The notes: a model not told the origin generated them from the letters alone. Numbered from the stretch's first letter, positions 1 through 9,470 are shown. The stretch: 64,000 bases of DNA from Favolaschia claudopus (GCA_037176885.1 JAWWNJ010000003.1:434001-498000); one strand, 5' to 3'. Made by a program: numbers and translations.

Positions 1-1
1 C

Positions 2-493
2 ATGAAGCAAGTGAAGGACAGGAACTTCGCGCGAGACCAGGAGCGTCAAGCACGGGCTGCCAAAATTCAAGAGGCCATCACTAACACAATTGCGATCGAG
101 TCCGCCGAAGCCCTTGAAACTGCGATGCTGATTCCTCCCAGAGGCGCCGGATATCTCTCAGTAGCAGCCCTAGACATGCAGCTTGACTGGCATATTGCTA
201 ATCCAGTCCAAGATCCCGCATCTGAGGAATCATCTGCTTCGGGGATTCCAAAGGCAAAGTCGGGGCCGAAGGGACGAGGAACTCGAGAGACGCGGTACAC
301 TTACTTGAAGGAGGCCATTCTGAAGCGCACCCACCTCTCACAGCTTGCCTCCAGCGGCTCTACGGGCCTTGTCGAGCAGTCGACATCTCAAGGGAATGCA
401 GCGGAAACATTGATGGATATCGATGGCGGCGATGACGGCGGATACGACAGCGAGGAGGACTTTTACGGGCCCAAGACAGGGTTGGGTATATAG
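2..493 (+). CDS. Hypothetical protein, C-terminal part
   Basis: Open frame that enters from the left edge and ends at TAG 491-493; the ATG at base 2 is probably internal and the gene starts outside the window. The visible 163 residues hold an Arg/Lys/Glu-rich start, an alanine-rich stretch, a basic patch (GPKGRGTRETR, about residues 90-100) and an acidic tail (DIDGGDDGGYDSEEDF). No catalytic motif or family is recognised. The basic patch followed by an acidic tail resembles the ends of basidiomycete transposon-associated nuclear proteins, but that is only an impression. Codon use looks coding and no stop interrupts it. Confidence 0.5.
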   Translation: MKQVKDRNFARDQERQARAAKIQEAITNTIAIESAEALETAMLIPPRGAGYLSVAALDMQLDWHIANPVQDPASEESSASGIPKAKSGPKGRGTRETRYTYLKEAILKRTHLSQLASSGSTGLVEQSTSQGNAAETLMDIDGGDDGGYDSEEDFYGPKTGLGI

Positions 494-1071
494 CATACAT
501 AGAATAGTGGCTGATATTGGGTTGATAGTAGCAGTAGAAGCCCAGAATGTAGAGGGAGATGTCAACGAGATTTTGCCACGATGTGACATTAGCCGAGCTT
601 AGTCAGCGCACGATTTCCGAACCGCTGTTGCCGGTACTCACTTACTTCGATGTCTGGGAGCGCTTTGTTGGAAGGGAAAAACGCACGTTGCAGTTAACTC
701 ATTGGGGACTGACGAAAGCTGCGGTAAAGTGCTACCAAGACTATCAAAAGACTACGAACCTTGATTTACGGGAGCAGAGTCGAATGCACGACAGGATACT
801 GACTGCGTCAAGACACATCTCCCGCCCTTTAAGTAGCTTGGAGCCAGAAGGCTCAGGATTGTGCTTGAGAGGGCTGCGTTGAGGGCAGGGCTGCGTACCC
901 TTTTCAGTTGTTCTATGTCAGAAAAGTTCCGGTGCAAGAAGCTGACCCATTTCGATTTGCGACGGCGCGACGTGACAGTCTCTGTGGCACCACAATTGTA
1001 ACATGCTCTCGTGTGATCACTCAGCGCCGTCGTCGTGTGGTGGGTAGTCGAATTTTGAGCTACAGGTGGCG
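494..1071. other. No supported gene
   Basis: A 107-codon ATG frame exists at 559-882, but it has no recognisable domain, no intron structure and no homologue elsewhere in the window. I treat the stretch as intergenic or decayed sequence between the partial gene and the Ngaro-bearing repeat. Confidence 0.4.
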
Positions 1072-1073
1072 TA

Positions 1074-1090
1074 CTGTAGCACTCTGTTTG
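1074..1090 (+). repeat. Left tip of a TA-type MITE split by the Ngaro element
   Basis: The bases CTGTAGCACTCTGTTTGG after a TA are the left tip of the MITE family whose intact copy is at 8334-8967. The continuation (TGAAACAGACCCTCGAGC...) lies on the far side of the Ngaro element at 8985-9060. Joined, the two pieces give the normal family sequence, so the Ngaro element inserted into this copy. Confidence 0.7.
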
Positions 1091-1201
1091 GGAATGCTGC
1101 GAGCTCGTGCTGAGAGAGGGAAGAAAAAAGATGGTATATTTACGATTGCGGTGAGGGGGGTGATGTGACCCTCGCAGCGAGCGCTCTCAGGCCGGAACCC
1201 A
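1091..1201 (-). repeat. Ngaro terminal repeat B2
   Basis: About 110 bp nearly identical to B1 at 1390-1499. Both run from GGAATGCTGCGAGCTCG to CTCAGGCCGGAACCCA, with a one-base difference in a G-run and a few substitutions. This is the 3' end of the element in its own orientation. Confidence 0.85.
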
Positions 1202-1267
1202 AAGTCGGCGCGAAGCTGCACGAAACTGTAGAACTAAATATGATGTACATGCAATATGTATAGTGGG

Positions 1268-1389
1268 ACAACCAAAAAAACGAGAGCACGGGCGAAGGAA
1301 CGCGCCCGGTGGTGGTGGTGAGGAGAAAAGACGCGATGAGTCACAGTGATGACTCCCACGTGCATTCCTCCGAGTGTATACACTCACTA
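1268..1389 (-). repeat. Ngaro repeat A2
   Basis: Matches A1 (8219-8333 plus 8968-8976) from ACAACCA through ACGAGAGCACGGGCGAAGG to the palindrome GAGTGTATACACTC. The palindrome is uninterrupted here, which gives the empty-site version of the spot where a MITE sits in A1. Confidence 0.85.
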
Positions 1390-1499
1390 GGAATGCTGCG
1401 AGCTCGTGCTGAGAGAGGGAAGAAAAAAAATGGTATATTTATGATTGCGGTGAGGGGGTGATGTGACCCTCGCAGCGAGCGCTCTCAGGCCGGAACCCA
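1390..1499 (-). repeat. Ngaro repeat B1
   Basis: Direct copy of B2, directly abutting A2, as expected for the B1-A2 junction of split direct repeats. It starts about 85 bp beyond the recombinase remnant. Confidence 0.85.
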
Positions 1500-1584
1500 G
1501 GAAGACAAGGCAGCCCGAGGGAGGAGGGGTTGCCGGGGCAGCGAGGAGAGTGAGCTGAGGCCAAGAGAGCGAGAAATGGTGCGG

Positions 1585-1765
1585 CTACAGAGCATCGTCT
1601 CCGCGCCAAACCAATCCCGGGGCGACAACCATGGAGGTTGGTTGAATAAGTGGGGGGTCGGAGAGAAGGCGTTTACTCAACCCCACAATGACATCAGGTG
1701 GCGTGTCAATGTATAGTTTGAAGCAGTCAGAAGTCCAACGGCCCAGGCGCTGAATGTCAAGGTCG
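1585..1765 (-). pseudogene. Tyrosine recombinase C-terminal remnant
   Basis: The minus-strand frame holds LDIQRLGRWTSDCFKLYID, matching the end of tyrosine recombinases: the G-R-W region followed a few residues on by the nucleophilic Tyr (here in KLYID). The conserved Arg and the H-x-x-R box upstream are absent. Sequence upstream of about 1765 is instead RNase H in another frame (ending NYLADALS), so an internal deletion fused the end of RNase H to the last part of the recombinase. The enzyme cannot be active. Confidence 0.7.
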
Positions 1766-2560
1766 GAGAGACCGATGAGTCGATGAGAGTGCGTCAGCAA
1801 GGTAGTTCTGTTCAGAGAAAACCCATACGCAGGAAATGGAAAAGCCGAAGGATAGCGCAAGAAGGAAAAGCTCCCTCAAGAGGGCCTGCGCCGGCGCCTC
1901 CCGAATCGAACCTCCATTCAAGCCAGCCACGCCACCGGTGTTATCAACCCGAAGTAGGAGCTGGGACCCGGCCCAGGCTGGAGATGCCCAGATAGGCCCC
2001 CGGTCACTACCTATTAGGTTCGTCACATTGACGCCCGATATTTGGGCTGATTTACTCTATGATTTTGGCCCTCAAACAGACTGATTTACTCTATTTGTGA
2101 CGAACATCTGGGGGTAATTTCGAATTTTTTGCGCCTGGATCCCCCAAACGGCCTTTTGTGAAGCAAATTTGAGCTTAAAACTGCTCAGAATCATCCAATT
2201 TCTGTTGATTTTGCTGCTCACCGCCCCAAATCTGTCTTGGAATCTGCTTGTAATTGCCCCCAGACCGACTTCAGATCTCAAAAATTTCTCGCGCTCCGCG
2301 CGATTTACTCTATCTGCGACAGACATTGGGCAGTTTCCGCTTGATTTACGCTATTTTTGCGACGAAGGTACGGGGTTTTTACTCTATCTGTGACGAACCT
2401 AATAGGTAGTGACCGGGGGCCTGCCCAGATACGAAGAGCGTGGAGCACGGCCCACAGCTCCTTGAAAAGGATAGACTTTCCCCGGTGCCGCCTGGGTACT
2501 CGTGTCGCAAAAAAATCGATAGGTGCCTCCCGGGGCCCAAGATGACCACCAACTCCTTTC
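1757..2560 (-). pseudogene. Ngaro RNase H domain, split by a MITE
   Basis: Read 2560 to 1757 on the minus strand. The first half gives GVGGHLGPREAPIDFF then FKELWAVLHALRIWA with the catalytic Glu. After the MITE at 1995-2421 and one TSD copy it continues SPAWAGSQLLLRVDNTGGV with the catalytic Asp and ends FSEQNYLADALS. The N-terminal FTDASG strand with the first Asp is in the RT frame just beyond the other insertion (5959 upward). Removing both insertions with one TSD copy each restores one frame. Confidence 0.8.
1995..2421. mobile_element. 427-bp TIR MITE with 10-bp TSD (MULE-like)
   Basis: Perfect 33-bp terminal inverted repeats beginning GGCCCCCGGTCACTACC, flanked by the 10-bp duplication TGCCCAGATA (1985-1994 and 2422-2431). 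A TSD of 9-11 bp is typical of Mutator-like elements. The interior repeats the words GATTTACTCTAT and TGTGACGAAC and has no coding capacity. It sits inside the RNase H coding region. Confidence 0.85.
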
Positions 2561-3092
2561 TGTTGTAGGATTGATCCGTGAGCTTCCACTCCGTTCCGAT
2601 TTCTTTTCGTTGTTTCATCATCCTTTGCACCCGTACCGTCGCATCGCCATCACCATCCCCTTCACTACCTTATACTCGGTATTGACAAAAGTAACCGTGA
2701 ATCGACTCGTAGGGTCCGAATATTGCAGTATGTAATAGGTTTAAATGCATCAGAATGTTCTCCTGCATGTTTTAAACGGCACCCGACAAAGGCCTGCACC
2801 AATCCATCAAGCACAACTGATCTCTCAACAGATTCTAATTTGCAGCTGTTTTGCACTGTTTGTTGCAACAAATGACTGCATTTCCAATTTTCTTGAAGTA
2901 CAAGAACATGCCCTCGGACGGTAATTGTCGGAAAAACCTCAATTCGGTTACAACGGATTGAGCTGGCTGACGAGCTTGGCAGGGCTTGGAACGCCTTGTA
3001 AGCCGCCCGCGGGGGGCTTGTAATCCACACTAAGCCTACTTAATCACAGGCTTGGATTATGGGGGATTAATGAGGATTGCATTTTAAACAAG

Positions 3093-4650
3093 CTATTTAA
3101 TACCATGTAAACGCAAGAACATGTCCTCGTCGATACAATCAATCACGTAAAATGCTTCCCGAGACGCACCAAAGATAGGGCATAGCAAAGCTCCACGAAC
3201 GACATGTTCCAGAGCAATGAACATAACGCCTGACTTCCGTTCGCGTATGGGGCAGTCGGTACGTGTTTTTGGGTGCCAGGTCGAGCTTCGGAATGGCCGT
3301 ATCATTGCCAAATCCAGAGTGTGCCGATTAGGCAGGAAGCATCGAAAGACCAGCGCAAGTTCTCCCATTGCAAGTGGATCGTCTTCCGCGTCGTAAATGA
3401 CTGAATCGTAGCGGGGCCTGTTGTGAAATGATGAATTGCAGCGAAGTACATCGCGTTGGCTTTTCCAGGTGACAGTGGACTGAAAGTCGACGTAAAGGGC
3501 CTTGCACGGAAGAATCTGTGGTCGCTTTGTGAGAAGATTTCGAAGAAAACCAGGTGCAAAATACCTCAAGATCATCCTCCAAACGAATTGAATGAGACGG
3601 ATGATGGCGCGCAAGATACTCCCTCAGTTTCATGTTGAAATTCCGGAAGAGTGGATTTTTATGTTCCTTTGATTCGAGCGCGTAGGGTGAAATGCGTTTA
3701 TCTGGCGCACCAAGGGACCAATGATCCCGGGAAGCCGGATTCGGGGAGGGGATGAGCTCGTCCTCGACTTTCTGACTCTTTTTCCACGTGTCTACATGCA
3801 TGTCGAGTCGTGCCATTGTTTCCTCGTTTTCGTCAATTAAAGCCATCTATTCCATAGAGTCAGTATAGCCATTGGACATCTCATATGTTAACCTACCTGG
3901 TGCTCTGCATTCTTTCCGTTAGTAATCTGGTACATGGCACTGACTTCCTGCTGGAAACCCTCGCCAACACGTGTGTTTTGGTTTCGGCTGGTCCCCTTGT
4001 CCTCGAAATTTTGTATTGCATGGCTGAGAAAGTGATGTTTGAGATAATTGAATGACTTGTCATGTTTTTCGGTTTGTTTCTGTTCGTTGACTATGTTCAG
4101 AGAAAAAGTTTGAAGTGCAACCGTAATCTGACCTCAGTACACTTCTCGTACTCAACCAGAAGCTCCCGAAGGTATTGAAGTCGGGAATGTGTTGTTACGT
4201 CGAGTCCAAGCATGACTTGAATCTTTTGTAAAGCCCGAATGGCCTGAACAAAACCCGAGTCCGACGGCACAAGTTGAACTAGACATGGAAGCGCGGACTT
4301 GATTCAAATCTCAATGCGATGAAATATTTGGTATGAAAATTAAACCCGACGTACTTTGAGGATGTCAACGAATGTCTGATCCTCAGAATAGTCTATGTTG
4401 GTTGCGCCGGAGATGTGTTTGAGGTTACGCCACCGCGGAAACTCTTCCATTCTGAAATGGGGAGATTCAGTGTCATATAAATTCGCACAAGTCCAATTTA
4501 CCTTCGATTGAACCTGGAGGCAAGTTGATTCGTCTTAAGATATTCTTTGAGTAGTGGCCAGACGTGGCGACCGAACTCCCCAGCGTCGAAAAAGTGAAGT
4601 TTGTCATAGCCAGTAGCTTTGAAACCGTCTGAGTTGGCAAACTCCCACAA
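3093..4650 (-). pseudogene. Plavaka-like transposon protein, 5'-truncated, with introns
   Basis: Minus strand, ending at TAG 3095-3093. Exons contain FANSDGFKATGYDKLHFFD, WRNLKHISGATNIDYSEDQ, IRALQKIQVMLGLDVTTHSR, HHFLSHAIQNFEDKGTSRN, MALIDENEETMARLDMHVD, RHHPSHSIRLEDDLE and finally the conserved C-terminus MIRPFRSSTWHPKTRTDCPI, REAFYVIDCIDEDMFLRL. Introns of about 49-57 bp with GT..AG ends separate them, for example 4452-4501, 3849-3898 and 3510-3558. From general knowledge this repeated basidiomycete family accompanies Plavaka/CMC- or KDZ-type elements; the exact family name is uncertain. The N-terminus is missing beyond about 4650, where unrelated plus-strand sequence begins. The remaining exons look intact. 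Confidence 0.6.
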
Positions 4651-4664
4651 GAAGTGCTGACCCA

Positions 4665-4932
4665 CAGTATGTTACCAGCCAGACTCTTGCTGTCGTTTGC
4701 TAATTTATGTCAGGAACCTAACGAAAATCATCCCGTATGTGCCTCGCTATCTCAGCGATGTTCCTTTGACTCACGATACATTCCCAGCACACTGGCACTG
4801 AGACACCTCAACCATCGCGTCACGCTACCCCGCAGCCACCGCCCTCCAAGCGTCGGCGGCGTAACTCGAATACAGAGGAGGAACCAGCACGCGCTGCCCC
4901 CGCTACTCGCCGTAAGACAGCCAAGCGACGCT
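4665..4932 (+). pseudogene. Possible 3' exons of a nuclear protein (basic tail)
   Basis: Two candidate introns (donor GTATGTTA at about 4668, acceptor ATGTCAG; donor GTATGTGCC at about 4735, acceptor TTCCCAG) would join a 7-codon exon (EPNENHP) to a tail reading HTGTETPQPSRHATPQ, then SKRRRRNSNTEEEP and TRRKTAKRR, stop. Arg/Lys clusters suggest nuclear localisation. It lies head-to-head with the truncated Plavaka-like gene, so it could be a displaced or inverted piece of the same element. Its 5' part is missing. Weak evidence. Confidence 0.3.
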
Positions 4933-5822
4933 GATTATATACAATGTACCGTGTTTCTCGTTTGAATATAATTAAATTACATTGCCGTTGCAATATGGAT
5001 TGAATGTGCTCCTAAGCTCAAGTAATGGCTGATCAAGTAGTAATCCAGGCCCGCCCTTGACATGGATTACAACGGCTTAGAAGGTTCACACCTATGCGTT
5101 GTAATCCCCTTAAGTCTTACGGGCTTAGCACGGCTTGTATTGGGTTAAGAACCATGTTAACCGATATAGGATTTTTCCGACATAGGTCATACTTGAGGAT
5201 CCATTTCAGTCCCTCACTGCTCAAAATCTCTGATTGCATCAATTTCTTGTCAACATTGGACTGGTTCAATTTCAACCGTCCCTCCTGCACGGACCCAAAT
5301 ATTGCGTGGCCGTTCAAAGATGCTAAGAGCAAAGAATTTAGCTACAGTCTTGGTTAATCAGTGCTGAGCCCTATTATCTACACATTCAATATATTTTTAT
5401 CCCAGAGTAGGCCTCCATGGCTTCCGTAAATTAAAACCGTGATTCCCCATGTTTGGTCAAGTAAGGGGCCGAAGAGTTTTCCGGATTGTAGGCTTGTTTA
5501 CCACCCTTATTAGCCAAAGCGGGTGTGCAAAAACATTTAAATAGATCACATGTGCAAGCTAGAGGTAGTCGAAAGTGGTCTGGAAGGGCAGTTGCTAAGA
5601 TTTCCGTTGAACAATGAGCAGAAGTTGAAAGACACAGGTGAATTTCAAGCTATTGCCAAAGTTGCGCTGGCTCTGAAGAGCGTCAGGAAGAGAGGTTGCC
5701 CACAACAACTTGTGTAGGTTTAAGGAATATCCCGACGTATTTTTCAAACTCGAAATCTTGGAGAAATATCACGTGGTCGCGAAGCAATCGTCGGATTAAC
5801 GGTTACTTTTGTCAATACCGAG
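4933..5822. other. Non-coding interior of TIR element
   Basis: No gene seen. TAATCC-containing words (GTAATCCAG, GGATTACAAC, GTAATCCCC at 5042-5110) appear in inverted orientation to TTGTAATCCAC and GGATTATG at 3018-3060. They may be subterminal repeats of the element carrying the Plavaka-like gene. Confidence 0.35.
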
Positions 5823-5958
5823 TATACTGCTCGTTACCTTCGCTGCCCGCTAGTCACTTGTTCCCCACGTCGACTAGCTCACTAATATACTCTAGCTGAC
5901 TCTGACTCACTTGTTCACGGCCGCTCTTTGCGCTCTCCTCACCTTTTGACCTACTTTA

Positions 5959-7078
5959 CTTTCGAGGAAGACCCACTGGCGTCAGTAAAGATAACCACGC
6001 CCGGGTGGTGAGGATGTAGGGACTGGATACCGTTCCAAGCCGGAAGAAGACGGGCCCACCATTCCAAATCACGACGTGCACCTCTCGGGATGCGCCGCCG
6101 ACCAAAGGAAGGGAAATGGGAAAGTGCATCGTACACACGACGAATGAAAGCGCGCCCCGCTGGCAAGACTTTCGTCGCAAACTGCAGAAGGCCCGCAACC
6201 GATTGCAGTTCCAAGAGGGTAGCAGATTCTCCAGACAGAAGGGAGTCCAGAGTAGCAACAGTTCGATGCAGCTTCTCGACAGGGAGAGCCACTGTGAAGG
6301 CAACAGTGTCAATCTCGATGCTTAGGATAACACCCCGGGTAGACGGAGGAATGTCCTTCCCTGCTTTCCCCACCGGATGTGCAGAAAAGCCAGTTGCGTC
6401 ACAGATTGCACGGAAAATAGCACGGTCATGATCTGCAAAATCGTACTCGCCTGCTGCGCGAGCACCAAAGAAATCGTCAAGGAAATGGTCGAGAGGTGTG
6501 CCCATTCGCTCCGAGATCCAGTGCAGGGCTTCAGCGAACAAGTTGAAAGTGAAGGGGGATGAGCGAGATCCAAACGGTAGGCGCAGGTCAATGTAACCAA
6601 CACCATCAAAGTAGAAGCCATACAACAGAGAGTCGTCTGGGCAGACTGCGATGTGGCGGAACGCGCGCCGCAGGTCGATCTTCCAGAGGAGAGCACCAGG
6701 ACCAAGGTGGCGGAGACGGTCGAAGAAGGTGTCAAGGGAGGTGTAGGAGAGTGTTACTGCGTCAGAGGAGATGCTATCATTGATAGACGAGCCGCGAGGA
6801 TAAGAGAGGTGGTGGACAGTGCACCACCCGCCATCTGCTTTCCCGGCGCTGCTCATGATAGGGAGGGAGTCAACACGGCGAAGCTCACCCAAAGCGAAAT
6901 TTGCCAGAATATCTGCAGCAGTCACAGCGTGCTCGGACGGTGTAGCAGGCAGATTTCGTGAGAAGGCACGGCCCACTCGGGGGCCGGTGTATCCAATAGA
7001 TGCGCCATAGGTACAGATATTATGTAGGTGTTGTACGAAGGAGGGATCTGGGTAATCCTGAAGTAAGAAAGATAGCAT
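5959..7078 (-). pseudogene. Ngaro reverse transcriptase
   Basis: Minus-strand frame from Met 7078 (MLSFLLQDYPDPSF). Palm motif A is WKIDLRRAFRHI and the catalytic box is FLDDFFGA (F-x-D-D form) at about 6475. RVGRAFSRNLP lies near the N-terminus, and a connection region leads to the RNase H start VVIFTDASG. At 5963 the frame runs into the inserted LTR and stops, but it rejoins RNase H at 2560 when the insertion is removed. It is an RNA-dependent DNA polymerase of the YR-retroelement type. The same frame is open back to about 7305 except for the stop discussed under gag, so RT may originally have been translated with gag. Confidence 0.85.
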
Positions 7079-8208
7079 AGCGGGATTAAGTGAGCTAACA
7101 ACACGAGGACCAGAGCTGGGGGCAACGGGGAAGGAGATGTGTGTATTGGGACGGGGAGGGGGAGGGGGTATTAGATGGGCTGAACGATGGGCAGTATGTA
7201 AAAGGGATGATAGAGAGGGTGGGGCGCGAGGAGCCAGTGGACGAAGAGGAACCGAAGGGTTGGTCGGAGTGGGGCAGAGGCCGGACTCGGTCGGCCTGCC
7301 CCAAACATCCTACTTCCGCTTCTGTGGGCACGCATGTGAAGGGTGGGCACCCTGACACGCAATGCAGATGTGGCGACCAGAGCACTTCAACCTGCAGGAT
7401 CCTGAAACTTGTAGCAAGTTTCATCGACCTTCGGACGGGATACGGGGGTGCCGGGCTCGGAAAGGCGCTCAGCAAGGTCGCGTTTGCGCTTAGAGGAAGA
7501 TGGTAGGGGCAATGGGTAACGAACCAGCCTGGTGGAGACGAGGCCCTGATCGGGCGTCACCCAGCGAGTGGGGAGGAAGTTCTCCGCCATGCGCACGCGA
7601 ATGAACTCGTAGTGGTAGCGTAAGACTGCAGACCACTCGTACTGCGTGGTGAAGTCCATGAGCTGACTAGTGTAGATGGAAAAGGCGGCAGCGACGCCAC
7701 CGTTGGTGGTGTCGATGAGGGAGCGGATGCCGGTGTAGGTCGACCAGGCATCAAGGAGCGGGGGCAAGGAGGGAAAGGCCTTGACCCATGCACGGGGAGG
7801 ACCGGCATCGAGGGCCTCCTCTGGTTGTTCCGGGGCGGCGACACCAGAGGTCGGGTGGAAGAGGATGGGCACGGGGGGAGCGGGGGCAGCGGCGGCGATG
7901 GAGGAGAGCTTGGGGAGGTCGTCGGCTTCGAAGGTGCCGTTCACAATGGCGTCGATGTGTGCCAGCTTGACACGGCGGTACCACATCGTGGGGGACCGAA
8001 AGGAGGCGGAAGCGAAATTGTCAAGCTCACCGGCGGCATTGGTAGTGGGGACCGTAACGTTTCCGCTGCCATTCGTGGCGTTCGAAGAGGACGACGCGGC
8101 GGAGCCGCCCGAAGAGTTGGCGGAGTTGTCGGCAATGGCCTGGGCCACAATGGCCGTAAGTGCGGCCATCTGAGCATCAGTGAAAGGCAAGGGGGCGTCG
8201 TTGGCCAT
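7079..8208 (-). pseudogene. Ngaro gag-like protein
   Basis: Starts at ATG 8208 in good context (CCCCAATGGCC) with MANDAPLPFTDAQMAAL. An Asn/Ser/Gly-rich linker follows, then a globular part (MWYRRVKLAHIDAIVNGTF ... WSAVLRYHYEFIRVRMAENF). A basic KRKRD patch precedes a Cys/His cluster, CSGRHICIACQGAHPSHAC, which looks like a gag zinc knuckle. The cluster is only readable after a one-base shift near 7390 (frame otherwise stops after KFQDPAG). An in-frame TAG follows PQKRK at about 7306, after which the frame is open into RT. The shift and stop may be decay or a programmed read-through; with one copy I cannot tell. Confidence 0.65.
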
Positions 8209-8218
8209 TGGGGAAATA

Positions 8219-8333
8219 AAACAACCAACAAAACGAGAGCACGGGCGAAGGAACGCGCCCGGTGGTGGTGGTGAGGAGAAAAGACGCGATGAGTCACAGT
8301 GATGACTCCCACGTGCATTCCTCTGAGTGTATA
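8219..8333 (-). repeat. Ngaro repeat A1 (main part)
   Basis: Copy of A2 that forms the 5' terminal repeat and leader of the Ngaro element; its remaining few bases are at 8968-8976 beyond an inserted MITE. It holds the leader directly upstream of the gag ATG. Confidence 0.85.
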
Positions 8334-8967
8334 CTGTAGCACTTTGTATGGGTGAAACAGACCCTCGAGCGTGACTGGAAACGCTACGCATGGAAACCAG
8401 AAACGGCCTCAGCGTTACGCGCGACATCATAGAATTTTGGAAACGGGCGGGCAAACACCGATAAAATCTATTTCCAAACGTTGAACGGATTCTGGGCAAT
8501 TTTTAGCTCTCATGCTTTCTTTGTATCCATAGCCCTTTGTGATTGCATTTCTCCTGCTACGGGCTCCGTAATACACCTAATTTTTTTTTTTTTTTTCATG
8601 AACACTGCGCCGTGGCGCACGCTCAGACACCTAAACCAGCGACGGGTCCACCACAAGCCCTCTTCGAGCGACTAGTTAAACTACCTCGGCCAGCTTCTGG
8701 TACACCTTCCCAGCACCTTGCCCGTGGTCTCAGATGCACCGTACCGGTTCTATCTTGAAGAAGATTGTAGAGAGTGATTGAGTGCAGTGAGGAGGAGGAG
8801 GGTTATAGCAGTAGATTCAGCTAGATTTTACAGCCACAAACATGATAATTCGACATCTTTGTATGTCACGCAGTCCTCAGGGAAACCACCCGACCGTTAT
8901 GCGTTACCGTTGAAACGAAACAGGGCGGGCGTTACGCGTTACGTTTCACCCATACAAAGTGCTACAG
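8334..8967. mobile_element. 634-bp TA-type MITE inside the Ngaro end palindrome
   Basis: Inverted ends CTGTAGCACTTTGTATGGG (25 bp match) flanked by TA on both sides. The flanks CTCTGAGTGTA and TACACTCAGAG rejoin into a perfect 22-bp palindrome, so it inserted exactly at the centre. The interior has a 16-bp T-run near 8581 and no coding sequence. Mariner-type by TSD. Confidence 0.85.
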
Positions 8968-8984
8968 TACACTCAGAGTCACTA

Positions 8985-9060
8985 TGAAACAGACCCTCGA
9001 GCGTGACTGGAAACGCTACGCATGGAAACCAGAAACGGTCTCAGCGTCTCTCAGCGTTAT
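8985..9060 (+). repeat. Displaced fragment of the same MITE family
   Basis: Matches 8357-8420 (GAAACAGACCCTCGAGCGTG ... CAGAAACGG) with few changes. Together with 1074-1090 it forms the MITE copy in which the Ngaro element landed; its right end is lost at about 9060. Confidence 0.65.
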
Positions 9061-9069
9061 GCGTCTAGT

Positions 9070-9200
9070 GTTGCCGCGGCTCGGCTCGGCTCCGGCTAGC
9101 CGACCGAGCTGAGCTATTTTAAGCTGAGCCAGGGCGGCTCCACGTGGCTCGGCTCAGGCCCAAGCCGGCTTGAGCCCGGCTCAGCCGCAGCTCGAGCACA
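9070..9200. repeat. GGCTC-rich low-complexity block
   Basis: Repeated GGCTCGGCTC and GAGCCGG words on both strands make a very GC-rich self-complementary block (GGCTCGGCTCGGCTCCGG ... GGCTTGAGCCCGGCTC). It resembles the GC-rich subterminal part of fungal hAT MITEs, but I found no TSD. Confidence 0.4.
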
Positions 9201-9412
9201 ATTTTGTTCACCCTGCGGTCCCGTTGCCCAACGGATACAAATGCTGTTTAAATACACAAGAATACACATCTACCATCCCCCAATGCCCCTCACCTCCAGA
9301 CTTCACCTCGGGCTGTCATTTGTGGCGCTTTCGTCACCATGAGAAAATGTGTTTAAAAATAAATTTAATAAAGATTTAGCGAGTAACGTGGCTCGCAGGC
9401 GTCTTGAACATA

Positions 9413-9470
9413 CTCAGTTACCAAAAGTAACCGAATTCAGGGTTTTTCCCACGAAATTACTATGGTCAAG
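9413..9470 (+). repeat. Left arm of a Tc1/pogo-type element hosting the Gypsy insertion
   Basis: Tip CTCAGTTACCAAAAGTAACC after TA, matching the tips at 61313 and 63083. Its continuation is at 20696-20753, on the other side of the Gypsy element: that stretch (GTTTGCTACAACTTTCATGA) matches, inverted, the subterminal region at 62968-63033. The Gypsy target site TCAAG ends this arm. Confidence 0.6.

Larger units (their letters stand above)
2675..5822. mobile_element. 3.15-kb TIR element with TA target duplication
   Basis: Inverted ends CTCGGTATTGACAAAAGTAA at 2675 and 5822 are flanked by TATA on both sides, a TA duplication like Tc1/mariner/pogo elements. The tip belongs to the same family as 9413, 60734, 61313 and 63083. 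No mariner transposase is present. The interior instead holds a Plavaka-like gene, which may be a nested element whose own ends I could not define. Confidence 0.6.
2561..5958. mobile_element. Solo LTR (about 250 bp) split by a DNA element
   Basis: Left part 2561-2674 begins TGTTGTAGG and right part 5823-5958 ends CCTACTTTA. Both are flanked by the 5-bp duplication CTTTC (2556-2560, 5959-5963). TG start, 5-bp TSD and size fit a solo LTR; the final TA instead of CA is a deviation. Removing 2561-5958 plus one CTTTC rejoins the Ngaro frame exactly (FTDASGSSS then KGVGGHLG). No internal LTR-element region remains. Confidence 0.65.
1091..8976 (-). mobile_element. Ngaro-like tyrosine-recombinase retroelement (composite, inactive)
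   Basis: On the minus strand the order is A1 repeat (8976-8219), gag, RT, RNase H, a remnant of tyrosine recombinase, then B1 (1499-1390), A2 (1389-1268) and B2 (1201-1091). Split direct repeats A1-ORFs-B1-A2-B2 are the hallmark of Ngaro-type YR retroelements, which integrate by recombinase rather than DDE integrase. No MITE-free copy is present. It carries three insertions: 1995-2421 in RNase H, 2561-5958 in RNase H, and 8334-8967 in A1. The recombinase is almost wholly deleted and gag has a frameshift and a stop, so the copy is dead. A DIRS-type element is the alternative, but I see no methyltransferase and the terminal repeats are not inverted. Confidence 0.85.

Noticed and set aside
559..882. 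Small protein-coding gene
   Set aside because: No recognisable motif, no support from a second copy, and overlapping frames of similar length on the other strand.
7137..8274. Plus-strand Gly/Arg-rich ORFs
   Set aside because: They are antisense shadows of the GC-rich Ngaro gag on the minus strand.
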